Of a DNA stretch of 11,143 nt, positions 1-6,049 are shown in pieces. Source of the stretch: Clostridiaceae bacterium (GTDB lineage: Bacteria; Bacillota; Clostridia; Saccharofermentanales; DTU023); NCBI GenBank assembly GCA_012798865.1, contig JAAZMK010000054.1, positions 1 to 11,143 on the forward strand, given 5' to 3'. A model generated the notes under the pieces. That model made no database searches, had not been told where the DNA came from, and worked only from the letters and a program-made list of their open reading frames with translations. Numbering within the stretch: the first letter of the stretch is position 1; each line of letters starts with the position of its first letter. Both the position numbers and the translations under genes were made by a program.

Positions 1-25
1 AGAAGAAACTGACGTGGGTGATTCT

Positions 26-742
26 TTATTTCTCAGCGGGAAATGAAGTCAAATCGCGAATCACTTCAGAGGCGAGGAGAAACCCGGCGACAGGCGGGAC
101 GAAGGGGACGCTCCCGATGGTTCTGTTGTCAATCCCGATCGGCGTGATGGGCGGTTCTTCGGAAAAGACGACTTTGACGTGTTCAATATCTCTCTTCCGC
201 AATTCGCGTCTCACAATCCGAGCGAGCGGGTCGGTGTGTGTTTCTGACAGGTCGGCGATTTTCAAACGCGTCGGGTCGAGTCGATTGCCCGTGCCCATGG
301 CGGCGATGATGGGGGTCTCATGCGTCAACGCAGTGGCGATCAGGGCGATTTTCGCCGAAAGTGAATCGATGGCGTCGATGACGTAGTCGATCGGAGCGAA
401 ACGACGAAGAACATCGCCAATCTCTCCTGCTAGAAGAGGATCATCCATTGTGTCGACGATCAGTCGACTATTGATGTCGAGAAGACGGCATCGCGCGACC
501 TGGCACTTCGGTTGTCCAACCGTGCTCTCAAGCGCAAAGAGCTGTCGGTTGAGATTTGAGGGCGTAACGACATCACCGTCGATGAGAATCAACCTTCCCA
601 CGCCGGCTCTCGCCAGCGCTTCAGCCGCCCACGAACCGACGCCCCCAAGACCTGCAACAAGAACGCTCTTCTCAGAAAGTGTCTCGATGGCTTTCTCGGA
701 TAGAAGTGCGCATGTGCGGTCGTGGCGAGTTTCAGGTGACAT
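26..742 (-). CDS. tcdA: tRNA threonylcarbamoyladenosine dehydratase (TcdA, ThiF/E1-like family)
   Basis: This 238-residue protein is an E1-like adenylating enzyme. TcdA uses ATP to cyclise t6A37 to ct6A on tRNAs that read ANN codons, in the cytoplasm. Seen: the Rossmann nucleotide loop GLGGVG at residues 31-36, followed by SWAAEALARAGVG; the acidic strand end LIDGD (D55, D57); NLNRQL with R66; K79 in GQPK; VIDAIDS at about 121-127; and the family segment MGTGNRLDPT at about 149-158. E. coli TcdA is about 268 residues; this is the shorter form with an N terminus like Bacillota homologues. There are no rhodanese or ThiS-partner features that would favour ThiF or MoeB. The ATG at 742 has AAGGAGT at 751-757, which settles the start. 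A TATCAT hexamer at 767-772 could be its -10, but no good -35 is visible. The gene stands alone and diverges from galE. The family call is firm; the exact reaction is inferred by homology. Confidence 0.93.
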   Translation of the reverse strand: MSPETRHDRTCALLSEKAIETLSEKSVLVAGLGGVGSWAAEALARAGVGRLILIDGDVVTPSNLNRQLFALESTVGQPKCQVARCRLLDINSRLIVDTMDDPLLAGEIGDVLRRFAPIDYVIDAIDSLSAKIALIATALTHETPIIAAMGTGNRLDPTRLKIADLSETHTDPLARIVRRELRKRDIEHVKVVFSEEPPITPIGIDNRTIGSVPFVPPVAGFLLASEVIRDLTSFPAEK

Positions 743-808
743 TGAACGTTACTCCTTATTGGCATTATGATACAAGAAAGCGTGCAGTTATTCATCTCAT
801 GCTCCTTA

Positions 809-834
809 GAGCTTGTTGTCCTTCCAACAAGTTC
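809..834. promoter_or_regulatory. Inverted repeat in the tcdA-galE divergent region
   Basis: GAGCTTGTTG (809-818) and CAACAAGTTC (825-834) form a 10-bp dyad with one G-T wobble and a 6-base loop. No T run follows on either strand, so it is not a standard intrinsic terminator. It lies about 67 bases upstream of the tcdA start and 150 upstream of the galE start, so it could be an operator for a dimeric regulator or a leader hairpin of tcdA. The dyad is seen; the role is inferred. Confidence 0.4.
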
Positions 835-866
835 CGGATTGCGCGAGTGCAATCATGTACCAATTC

Positions 867-875
867 TGTTATAAC
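867..875 (+). promoter_or_regulatory. Possible extended -10 promoter for galE
   Basis: TGTTATAAC fits the extended -10 form TGnTATAAT with one mismatch. No clear -35 hexamer lies 16-18 bases upstream. It would give a leader of about 100 bases before galE. A second hexamer, TATACT at 942-947, is closer to the gene and also lacks a -35, so the choice is open. Confidence 0.3.
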
Positions 876-983
876 CTTTTATGACCCTAGACGCAGATTT
901 ATGAGCGTGATTGGAACAGATCGTAACTATTGTGAGTGAGTTATACTTTACCTATGACTAAGTAGGAGATAATTGAACAGCAG

Positions 984-1997
984 ATGAATATTTTAGTCGC
1001 CGGTGGTGCCGGCTACATCGGAAGTCATACCGTTGTTGAACTGTTAAGTCGTGGCGAGCAGGTCGTCATTGTCGATAATTTATCTAATAGCCGTGAACAT
1101 GTCATCGACCGCATCGAACGCATTACCGGCAAGCGACCAGGTTTTGTAAAAGCAGACGTACGAGACACTGGGAAAATGAACGAGGTGTTCGCGCAATACA
1201 AGTTTGATGCTGTGATTCACTTGGCAGGTTTAAAGGTCGTCGGTGAAAGCGTTGAAAAGCCAATCGTGTACTACCGGAATAATTTAGAGTCTACATGGGT
1301 ACTCGTCGATTTGATGAGCAAGTACAAAGTACCGTCAATCATTTTCAGCTCTTCCGCCACCGTGTATGGAGAAACAGATCAAGTTCCGATTAATGAAAAC
1401 GCGGAGTACCATTGCACAAACCCATATGGCAATACGAAGATGATCAATGAGATATTTTTGAAAGATGTCGTCACCGCTTGTCCGGACATTTCAGCCATTT
1501 GCCTGCGTTATTTTAACCCGATTGGCGCCCATGAGTCCGGTCAGATCGGTGAAGATCCGCTGGATATTCCGAATAATCTAATGCCTTATATTACACAGGT
1601 CGCCATTGGTAAACTAGAGAGACTTTCTATCTTCGGCGATGATTATCCTACGCACGACGGAACTGGTGTGCGAGACTACATTCATGTTGTCGATCTAGCC
1701 AAGGGTCATCTTGCCGCGCTTGACTATGCAGAGCAGAATCCTGATTTGGGGTTTTTGGCAGTCAATCTCGGCACGGGCAAAGGTTATAGTGTCTTAGACT
1801 TGGTACATACCTTTTCCGAGGTATGTGGCAAAAGTATTCCTTACCAGATAACAGCGAGAAGACCGGGTGACGTTGCTACCAGCTATGCTGATCCTAGCAA
1901 AGCCAAGGAATTGTTCGGTTGGGAGGCAGAGTTCGATCTCAAAAGGATGTGTGAAGATAGCTGGCGGTGGCAAAAGTGTTGTGATAAGTTCATCTAA
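984..1997 (+). CDS. galE: UDP-glucose 4-epimerase
   Basis: GalE interconverts UDP-glucose and UDP-galactose with tightly bound NAD, in the Leloir pathway and in supply of galactose to surface glycans. Seen: N-terminal Rossmann signature GGAGYIGSH (residues 7-15), NAD-binding DNLSNS (31-36), the FSSSATVYG strand (121-129) holding the catalytic Ser, the short-chain dehydrogenase pair Y148 and K152 in NPYGNTK, LRYFNPIGAH, and the C-terminal GVRDYIHVVDLA and RRPGDVATSYAD segments typical of bacterial GalE. The 337 residues match the usual 338. The ATG at 984 begins directly at the conserved MNILVAGGAGYIG, so it is the right start, but the nearest Shine-Dalgarno (AGGAG, 964-968) is 15 bases away, unusually far, which suggests weak translation. 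The gene converges on the phosphatase gene at 2102, and no terminator is visible in the 104-base gap. Confidence 0.95.
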   Translation: MNILVAGGAGYIGSHTVVELLSRGEQVVIVDNLSNSREHVIDRIERITGKRPGFVKADVRDTGKMNEVFAQYKFDAVIHLAGLKVVGESVEKPIVYYRNNLESTWVLVDLMSKYKVPSIIFSSSATVYGETDQVPINENAEYHCTNPYGNTKMINEIFLKDVVTACPDISAICLRYFNPIGAHESGQIGEDPLDIPNNLMPYITQVAIGKLERLSIFGDDYPTHDGTGVRDYIHVVDLAKGHLAALDYAEQNPDLGFLAVNLGTGKGYSVLDLVHTFSEVCGKSIPYQITARRPGDVATSYADPSKAKELFGWEAEFDLKRMCEDSWRWQKCCDKFI

Positions 1998-2101
1998 GTT
2001 GCTAGCATTAGGTCTCGAGAAGAGCAACAGATGGCATCGCAAAAGATGTCGATGAATCCTTTTACAGAGCTAGCTGACAAGGCTAATTCCATTTCCTCAT
2101 A

Positions 2102-2791
2102 CTAATAAATGTTTTCAAGCTCTTCTGACGTTAACTTCGTTACTAACTGTGATTTGTACTTCTCTACTTCAGGTATGCGCCTTCCTGTCATGCGATGGCA
2201 ATCCGTACCCAAAAACTGCACGTATCCCTGTTTGATGTACTTCAGGAATCTTTGTTTTGCCATAAAGCCTGCATCTAAGAAATCCAAGTTAAGTTGCATA
2301 TAAACACCGAGGTTTGCGAACTGCTGAGCAACTTTCCCTTTCAACATGAAAGGATAGCGATCAATGTGTGCTAGGACTATTTTGACAGGATATCTAAAGT
2401 AGATCTCTTCAATCAACCTCAGCTCACGCTCCGGCTTTGACTTCGGCGAAGACATCTCAAGCAGAAGAAAATCCGTTCCCTCAATACAGAGGTCGTTCAA
2501 GTTGGCATAGTTAAAAATAGCGGGAATAGCGTAGACCTCCGCTCCTAGCCGGTGTTTCATACCGTAACGATCTAGGATCGGCTTTAGCAGTCGGTACGAT
2601 TCCGCTCTTCTGCTTAGAAATTTATCAACTGCTTCCTTGTATGAGTAATAGTGGGGTGTTAGATATACTTCTTCAATTCCCTGTTCGCTGAGAGCGCGAA
2701 TCATCTGCTCGGACTCTTCGACGCTTCTTGCGCCATCGTCCATGCCAGGCAAAAGGTGCGTGTGGGAATCAATAAAATTGAAAAACTGCAT
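2102..2791 (-). CDS. PHP-family protein-tyrosine phosphatase (CpsB/YwqE type)
   Basis: This family (CpsB/Wzh of streptococci, YwqE/PtpZ of B. subtilis) is made of metal-dependent PHP-fold phosphatases that dephosphorylate the tyrosine tail of the partner kinase. Seen, in order: DSHTHLLPGMDDGAR (residues 8-22; H10 and H12), H47 in LTPHYY, E85 in GAEVY, H142 and R145 in LAHIDRYP, and D197 and H199 in GTDCHR. These are all the expected PHP metal-binding and catalytic positions, so it should be active. At 229 residues it is slightly shorter than usual (about 240-255) and ends soon after the last motif. It is the last gene of a three-gene operon, starting 20 bases after the kinase stop. AAAGGA lies 13 bases upstream of the ATG, a loose spacing. 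It is cytoplasmic. The phosphatase call is homology-based; the actual substrate is inferred from the neighbours. Confidence 0.9.
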   Translation of the reverse strand: MQFFNFIDSHTHLLPGMDDGARSVEESEQMIRALSEQGIEEVYLTPHYYSYKEAVDKFLSRRAESYRLLKPILDRYGMKHRLGAEVYAIPAIFNYANLNDLCIEGTDFLLLEMSSPKSKPERELRLIEEIYFRYPVKIVLAHIDRYPFMLKGKVAQQFANLGVYMQLNLDFLDAGFMAKQRFLKYIKQGYVQFLGTDCHRMTGRRIPEVEKYKSQLVTKLTSEELENIY

Positions 2792-2811
2792 CCTTTTCTA
2801 TTGTTCCTTTA

Positions 2812-3567
2812 TCAAGAGTCGCTCATGTCCCCCTCAGTTCCATAGCCATAACTGTAACCGTAGCCATAGCCGTAGCCCTGTTTAGAAAAATCGACGTCAT
2901 TTAATATGGTGCCCAGAATGGTTGCTTGAGCCTTCTCCAAGGTTTCTATTGTCTGTTTCAATGCCGGCTTTGTTGACTGCCCCGCCCTTGTCACAATGAC
3001 GACGCCGTCCGTGTGTGCGGCAAAGGAGCAGGCATCTGTCACCTGTAAAACCGGTGGCGTATCGATAATGATGTAATCGAACTGTTTTCTTAGCATCCTA
3101 AGAAAGCTCCGAAACAGCTTGCCCGATAAGAAGACTGTAGAATTCGGCACCCTTGTGCCACTCGTCATCACATGGAAATTTTCTTTTTGGTTATAAAAAC
3201 AGGATTCGGGAAAGGTATTTTTGTTTGAAAGAAAGTCAGTTAGCCCCGGTTTATTTGGAATGTTCAAGTAGCGGTGCAGCTTTGGAGTGTGCAAATCACA
3301 ATCTACGACGATTACCTTGTTCTCCTGGATGTTGCCAAAAGCTCTAGCCAAATTGATGGAACAAAAGGTTTTTCCCTCACTCTGTAAGCCACTCGTAATG
3401 ACGAAGACCTTTCCGTTGTCGGCATCTTTGATGATGGAATAGTCAATATTGATCCTTGCACTGTTAAAGTGTTCTCGAACCAGATCCCTGTTTTCGTTGA
3501 CAAGCTCTATTTTTTGTCTGCTAGCAGGATCGCGTCTTCTTGCTTTCAGTTTGTTGTTCTTCGCCAT
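2812..3567 (-). CDS. Cytoplasmic tyrosine autokinase (BY-kinase, CpsD/YwqD type)
   Basis: BY-kinases use a P-loop rather than a eukaryotic kinase fold. They autophosphorylate a C-terminal tyrosine cluster and, in partnership with a membrane adaptor, control polysaccharide assembly and sugar-nucleotide enzymes. Seen in 251 residues: Walker A GLQSEGKT (60-67), Walker A' VIVVDCD (85-91), Walker B YIIIDTPP (165-172), and a tail with six tyrosines alternating with Gly or Ser (Y232, 234, 236, 238, 240, 242). It has no membrane segment, as expected for the split Gram-positive form whose adaptor is the preceding gene. The start ATG at 3567 has AGGAA 8 bases upstream. The adaptor gene stop lies 24 bases upstream and the phosphatase gene starts 20 bases downstream, so co-transcription is very likely. 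ParA/MinD-like ATPases share the fold, but the tyrosine tail and the neighbours exclude them. Confidence 0.93.
   Translation of the reverse strand: MAKNNKLKARRRDPASRQKIELVNENRDLVREHFNSARINIDYSIIKDADNGKVFVITSGLQSEGKTFCSINLARAFGNIQENKVIVVDCDLHTPKLHRYLNIPNKPGLTDFLSNKNTFPESCFYNQKENFHVMTSGTRVPNSTVFLSGKLFRSFLRMLRKQFDYIIIDTPPVLQVTDACSFAAHTDGVVIVTRAGQSTKPALKQTIETLEKAQATILGTILNDVDFSKQGYGYGYGYSYGYGTEGDMSDS
2839..2877. repeat. Degenerate 6-bp repeat coding the kinase tyrosine tail
   Basis: Read on the minus strand, tandem GGC-TAC, GGC-TAT and GGT-TAC type units encode alternating Gly and Tyr, with one AGT (Ser) interruption. Units differ mostly at third positions. Gain or loss of one unit would stay in frame and change the number of phosphorylatable tyrosines. 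The repeat is seen; slippage is inferred. Confidence 0.7.
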
Positions 3568-3591
3568 TCTATTGATTCCTAGTCCCTCTTA

Positions 3592-4290
3592 TCAGCTAAT
3601 CTTCGGCACAACACCGATGATCGTAATGTCAAAATTCTTCGTAATGTCCTCTTCTGTCCTGATTTTTATGTTGAACATGTCGATTATGATCGCCAGCATA
3701 GAGCCTAAAAAAAGACCGAGGACGAGTCCCAAGGCTGTGTTGCGCATAACATGAGGAGTCGATTGTGATGTGGCACGGAGCGGTTGATCAATGACAGTCA
3801 AAGTCGCGGTGGATTTGATTTCGTTCATAGCGTCCGGCGCGACCGAGGCAATGGTTGTTGCTATTTTCAAAGACAGATCGGGATCGGTTGTGCGTACACT
3901 AGCCTCAAGTATCTCTGTATCTTGAACGCTTTTATAACTGACCATGCCCCTCAATTCTGCAACAGACAGACCATTTCCTATTTCTTCGACGAGCAGGTTG
4001 TAGAATGAATTCGTCTTCATCAACTCTATGTACGTGTTGGCGATTCTCTGGGCAAGGTTTACAGCCTGAAGACCTACTCCAGGGTTATCCTCATCCGTCA
4101 TTGCCGCTTCAATGTAGAACTTCACTGTAGAGTCATAAGTAGGAACAATGACAAATTTACTGACCGCCCAAAAAAGTCCGGCAAAAAGTACCGTAATTAA
4201 AATAACCAGCACGATATGGCTTTTCAGACTCAATAATATGTCAACTAGAGAAATCTCTGTTGTTTGATCTCGATCTCTTTCTTGATTCAT
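3592..4290 (-). CDS. Wzz/CpsC-type membrane adaptor of the tyrosine kinase
   Basis: Polysaccharide co-polymerase family member (CpsC/Wzd, B. subtilis YwqC/TkmA). These proteins have two membrane helices flanking an extracellular loop, and a short cytoplasmic tail that activates the BY-kinase. Seen in 232 residues: a short N-terminal cytoplasmic part with SLVDILLSLKSH (14-25), TM1 at about 26-48, an extracellular domain (about 49-182) opening with the typical YDSTVKFYIE strand, the pre-TM2 segment IDQPLRATSQSTPH (167-180), TM2 at about 184-204, and the tail ending FDITIIGVVPKIS, which matches the kinase-contacting tail of the family. The start ATG at 4290 has GAGGAAA 4 bases upstream. It is the first gene of the operon and is followed by the kinase after 24 bases. 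Whether it sets chain length or only activates the kinase cannot be told here, because no polymer-synthesis genes are in view. Confidence 0.9.
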   Translation of the reverse strand: MNQERDRDQTTEISLVDILLSLKSHIVLVILITVLFAGLFWAVSKFVIVPTYDSTVKFYIEAAMTDEDNPGVGLQAVNLAQRIANTYIELMKTNSFYNLLVEEIGNGLSVAELRGMVSYKSVQDTEILEASVRTTDPDLSLKIATTIASVAPDAMNEIKSTATLTVIDQPLRATSQSTPHVMRNTALGLVLGLFLGSMLAIIIDMFNIKIRTEEDITKNFDITIIGVVPKIS

Positions 4291-4325
4291 GGGTTTCCTC
4301 TATATAAAGTGATTTGACCAGAGCC

Positions 4326-4331
4326 ATTGTA
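4326..4331 (-). promoter_or_regulatory. Possible -10 of the adaptor-kinase-phosphatase operon
   Basis: On the minus strand TACAAT matches TATAAT at five of six positions and would start transcription near 4319, leaving about 28 bases before the adaptor ATG, enough for its Shine-Dalgarno. No convincing -35 hexamer is seen 16-18 bases upstream. Confidence 0.33.
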
Positions 4332-4373
4332 CACTATTAATTGCTTTTAGGGTAGGCAAATACTTCCACACCG

Positions 4374-4387
4374 CCACGTGGTATCAT
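4374..4387 (+). promoter_or_regulatory. Extended -10 with overlapping CCACGTGG palindrome, upstream of the FAD gene
   Basis: TGGTATCAT (4379-4387) is an extended -10 on the plus strand. The perfect 8-bp palindrome CCACGTGG (4374-4381) overlaps its TG element, so a dimeric regulator bound there could block the promoter. It would give a leader of about 40 bases before 4433. The motifs are seen; promoter and operator activity are inferred. Confidence 0.35.
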
Positions 4388-4432
4388 ATCTTCGTGCCAA
4401 ACCACAATAAGATTTCATAGTATGGAGTCAAT

Positions 4433-5863
4433 ATGAAAAAAGTAGATGTAGCCATTATCGGTGCCGGTCTAGCCGGTATTTTTGCCGCTTACGAGCTTGT
4501 CGTGCAGCGACCGGATCTAGAAGTCTTGTTATTGGAACAAGGGGAACCTATCAGGTCGCGGAATTGTCCGATTCTTCAGGGCAAGGTGGGTATGTGCATT
4601 CACTGTAAAACGTGCGCGGTCATGCGCGGTTTTGGCGGAGCGGGCGCTTTCTCGGACGGCAAATTCAATTTGACGACGGAATTCGGCGGTTGGTTGACGG
4701 ATTATCTCGATTCCAAAACTGTGCTGTCGCTTATTTACGACGTTGACGCCATCAACCAGAAATTTGGCGCGACGGGCAAGTGGTTCTCGACGGAAACGCC
4801 GGAGGGTGAGGCGATCAGAAAGCGTGCGCTTGCCTGCGACATCCATCTGCTCGATGCCCGTTGCAAACATCTCGGGACTGAGAACAACCGTGAAATTTTG
4901 ATGAAGCTCTACGACTGGCTGAACGATCACGTGGAACTTTCCTGTAATACGACTGTTTCCACGATTATTCCGATGAAGGCGGGTCAAGCGGTCTCCCGAT
5001 TGAACGGCGTCGAGCCCGATTGCTACAGACTCGAAACATCGAAAGGTGACGTTGAATGCGATATTCTGATTGCGGCACCGGGAAGAGCGGGCGCGGAGTG
5101 GTTCAGCAATGCTTGTCGCAAACTGAAGCTCCCGCTTATCAACAATCAAGTTGATCTAGGCGTGCGCGTTGAATTGCCTGCCCTCGTTTTCAAGGATATT
5201 ACCGATGCCATGTACGAAGCGAAGCTCAAGTATATGACACGCGGGTACAAAGATATTGTACGGACGTTCTGCATGAACCCTTACGGGTATGTCGTCACCG
5301 AAAATACGGACGGCATCATGACGGTCAACGGTCACAGTTATAATGATCCGAATCTCCGAAGTGAAAACACGAACTTTGCGCTACTTGTCAGCAACCGCTT
5401 TACTGAGCCGTTTAACGAACCGTACCGTTACGGCAAGCATATCGCCTCACTATCGAATATGCTTGGGGGCGGCGTCATGATGCAACGGCTCGGTGACCTT
5501 CGAGACGGTCGAAGGACGAATGCGCACCGCATGTCGAAGAGTTTCGTAAAGCCGACGCTGGATGCGACACCGGGAGATCTCAGTCTCGTGCTTCCGAAGC
5601 GCCATCTCGACAACATTATAGAGATGCTCGAGGTGCTCGATCGCTTAGCTCCGGGAACGGCAAACTCCGATACGCTTCTTTACGGTGTAGAAGTCAAATT
5701 TTACAGCGCCAGGCTTGAGTTGACGAATGAGTTTGAGACGGGGCTTCGAAATTTCTTTGCCATTGGTGACGGTGCGGGTATCACGCGCGGACTCTCTCAG
5801 GCGGGCGCCTCGGGACTTCATGCGGCGCGCGCAATCCTGAAGCGCTTGAATGGCGGAGAATGA
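4433..5863 (+). CDS. Uncharacterised FAD-dependent dehydrogenase (COG2509-type)
   Basis: A 476-residue flavoprotein of the family usually annotated NAD(P)/FAD-dependent oxidoreductase or COG2509; its substrate is unknown. Seen: the N-terminal dinucleotide-binding motif IIGAGLAGIFAAYEL (GAGLAG at 10-15) with the FAD-ribose acidic strand end LLLEQG; a cysteine group C45, C55, C58 and C61 (CP then CxxCxxC); GFGGAGAFSDGKFNL (66-80), a family hallmark; a middle APGRAG segment; and the C-terminal FAD-closing motif FFAIGDGAGITRGLSQAGASGLHAAR (from 441), split here only for description. There is no signal peptide, so it is cytoplasmic. The ATG at 4433 has GGAG 5 bases upstream. It diverges from the tyrosine-kinase operon and stands alone: the next gene is 186 bases downstream and no terminator separates them, so read-through is possible. 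The family is clear; the reaction and the role of the cysteines (metal or Fe-S binding, disulfide) are not. Confidence 0.85.
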   Translation: MKKVDVAIIGAGLAGIFAAYELVVQRPDLEVLLLEQGEPIRSRNCPILQGKVGMCIHCKTCAVMRGFGGAGAFSDGKFNLTTEFGGWLTDYLDSKTVLSLIYDVDAINQKFGATGKWFSTETPEGEAIRKRALACDIHLLDARCKHLGTENNREILMKLYDWLNDHVELSCNTTVSTIIPMKAGQAVSRLNGVEPDCYRLETSKGDVECDILIAAPGRAGAEWFSNACRKLKLPLINNQVDLGVRVELPALVFKDITDAMYEAKLKYMTRGYKDIVRTFCMNPYGYVVTENTDGIMTVNGHSYNDPNLRSENTNFALLVSNRFTEPFNEPYRYGKHIASLSNMLGGGVMMQRLGDLRDGRRTNAHRMSKSFVKPTLDATPGDLSLVLPKRHLDNIIEMLEVLDRLAPGTANSDTLLYGVEVKFYSARLELTNEFETGLRNFFAIGDGAGITRGLSQAGASGLHAARAILKRLNGGE

Positions 5864-5892
5864 TTGCCAAATTCCAAAATACGCAGTTGTTA

Positions 5893-5901
5893 TGGTACTA
5901 T
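5893..5901 (+). promoter_or_regulatory. Possible extended -10 upstream of the SPFH gene
   Basis: TGGTACTAT fits the extended -10 form and recalls TGGTATCAT and TGGTAGAAT elsewhere in this window. No strong -35 accompanies it. It implies a leader of about 140 bases containing the stem structures at 5938-5991. Confidence 0.3.
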
Positions 5902-5937
5902 TTAAACGATCGGTGAAACGAACAGTCATGCGTCGCA

Positions 5938-5991
5938 GGTAGGCATGATACGATGATGATCTTTCGTCGATCCGTCCTTTCTCTGCCTATC
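5938..5991 (+). promoter_or_regulatory. Nested stem-loops in the leader of the SPFH gene
   Basis: GGTAGGCA (5938-5945) can pair with TGCCTATC (5984-5991), giving 8 bp with one wobble. Inside that loop CGATGA (5951-5956) pairs with TCGTCG (5964-5969), giving 6 bp with one wobble. No T run follows, so it is not an intrinsic terminator, and it ends about 45 bases before the ribosome binding site. It may be an RNA leader element or chance pairing. I recognise no riboswitch class. Confidence 0.25.
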
Positions 5992-6049
5992 GGAAAAGCG
6001 ACGTTATTTTGAGACATTTTCGAATATTACTGAGTCAAAGGAGTAAGCT

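Noticed and set aside
973..983. TTG at 973 as an alternative galE start closer to AGGAG
   Set aside because: It is out of frame with galE and reaches TGA after four codons; the conserved N terminus starts at the ATG at 984.
1998..2101. Terminator between convergent galE and the phosphatase gene
   Set aside because: I looked for one and saw only two separate GCTAGC copies; no stem with a T run is present.
4529..5149. Minus-strand frame of 206 codons inside the FAD gene
   Set aside because: It is antisense to the conserved FAD and cysteine motifs and has no domain of its own.
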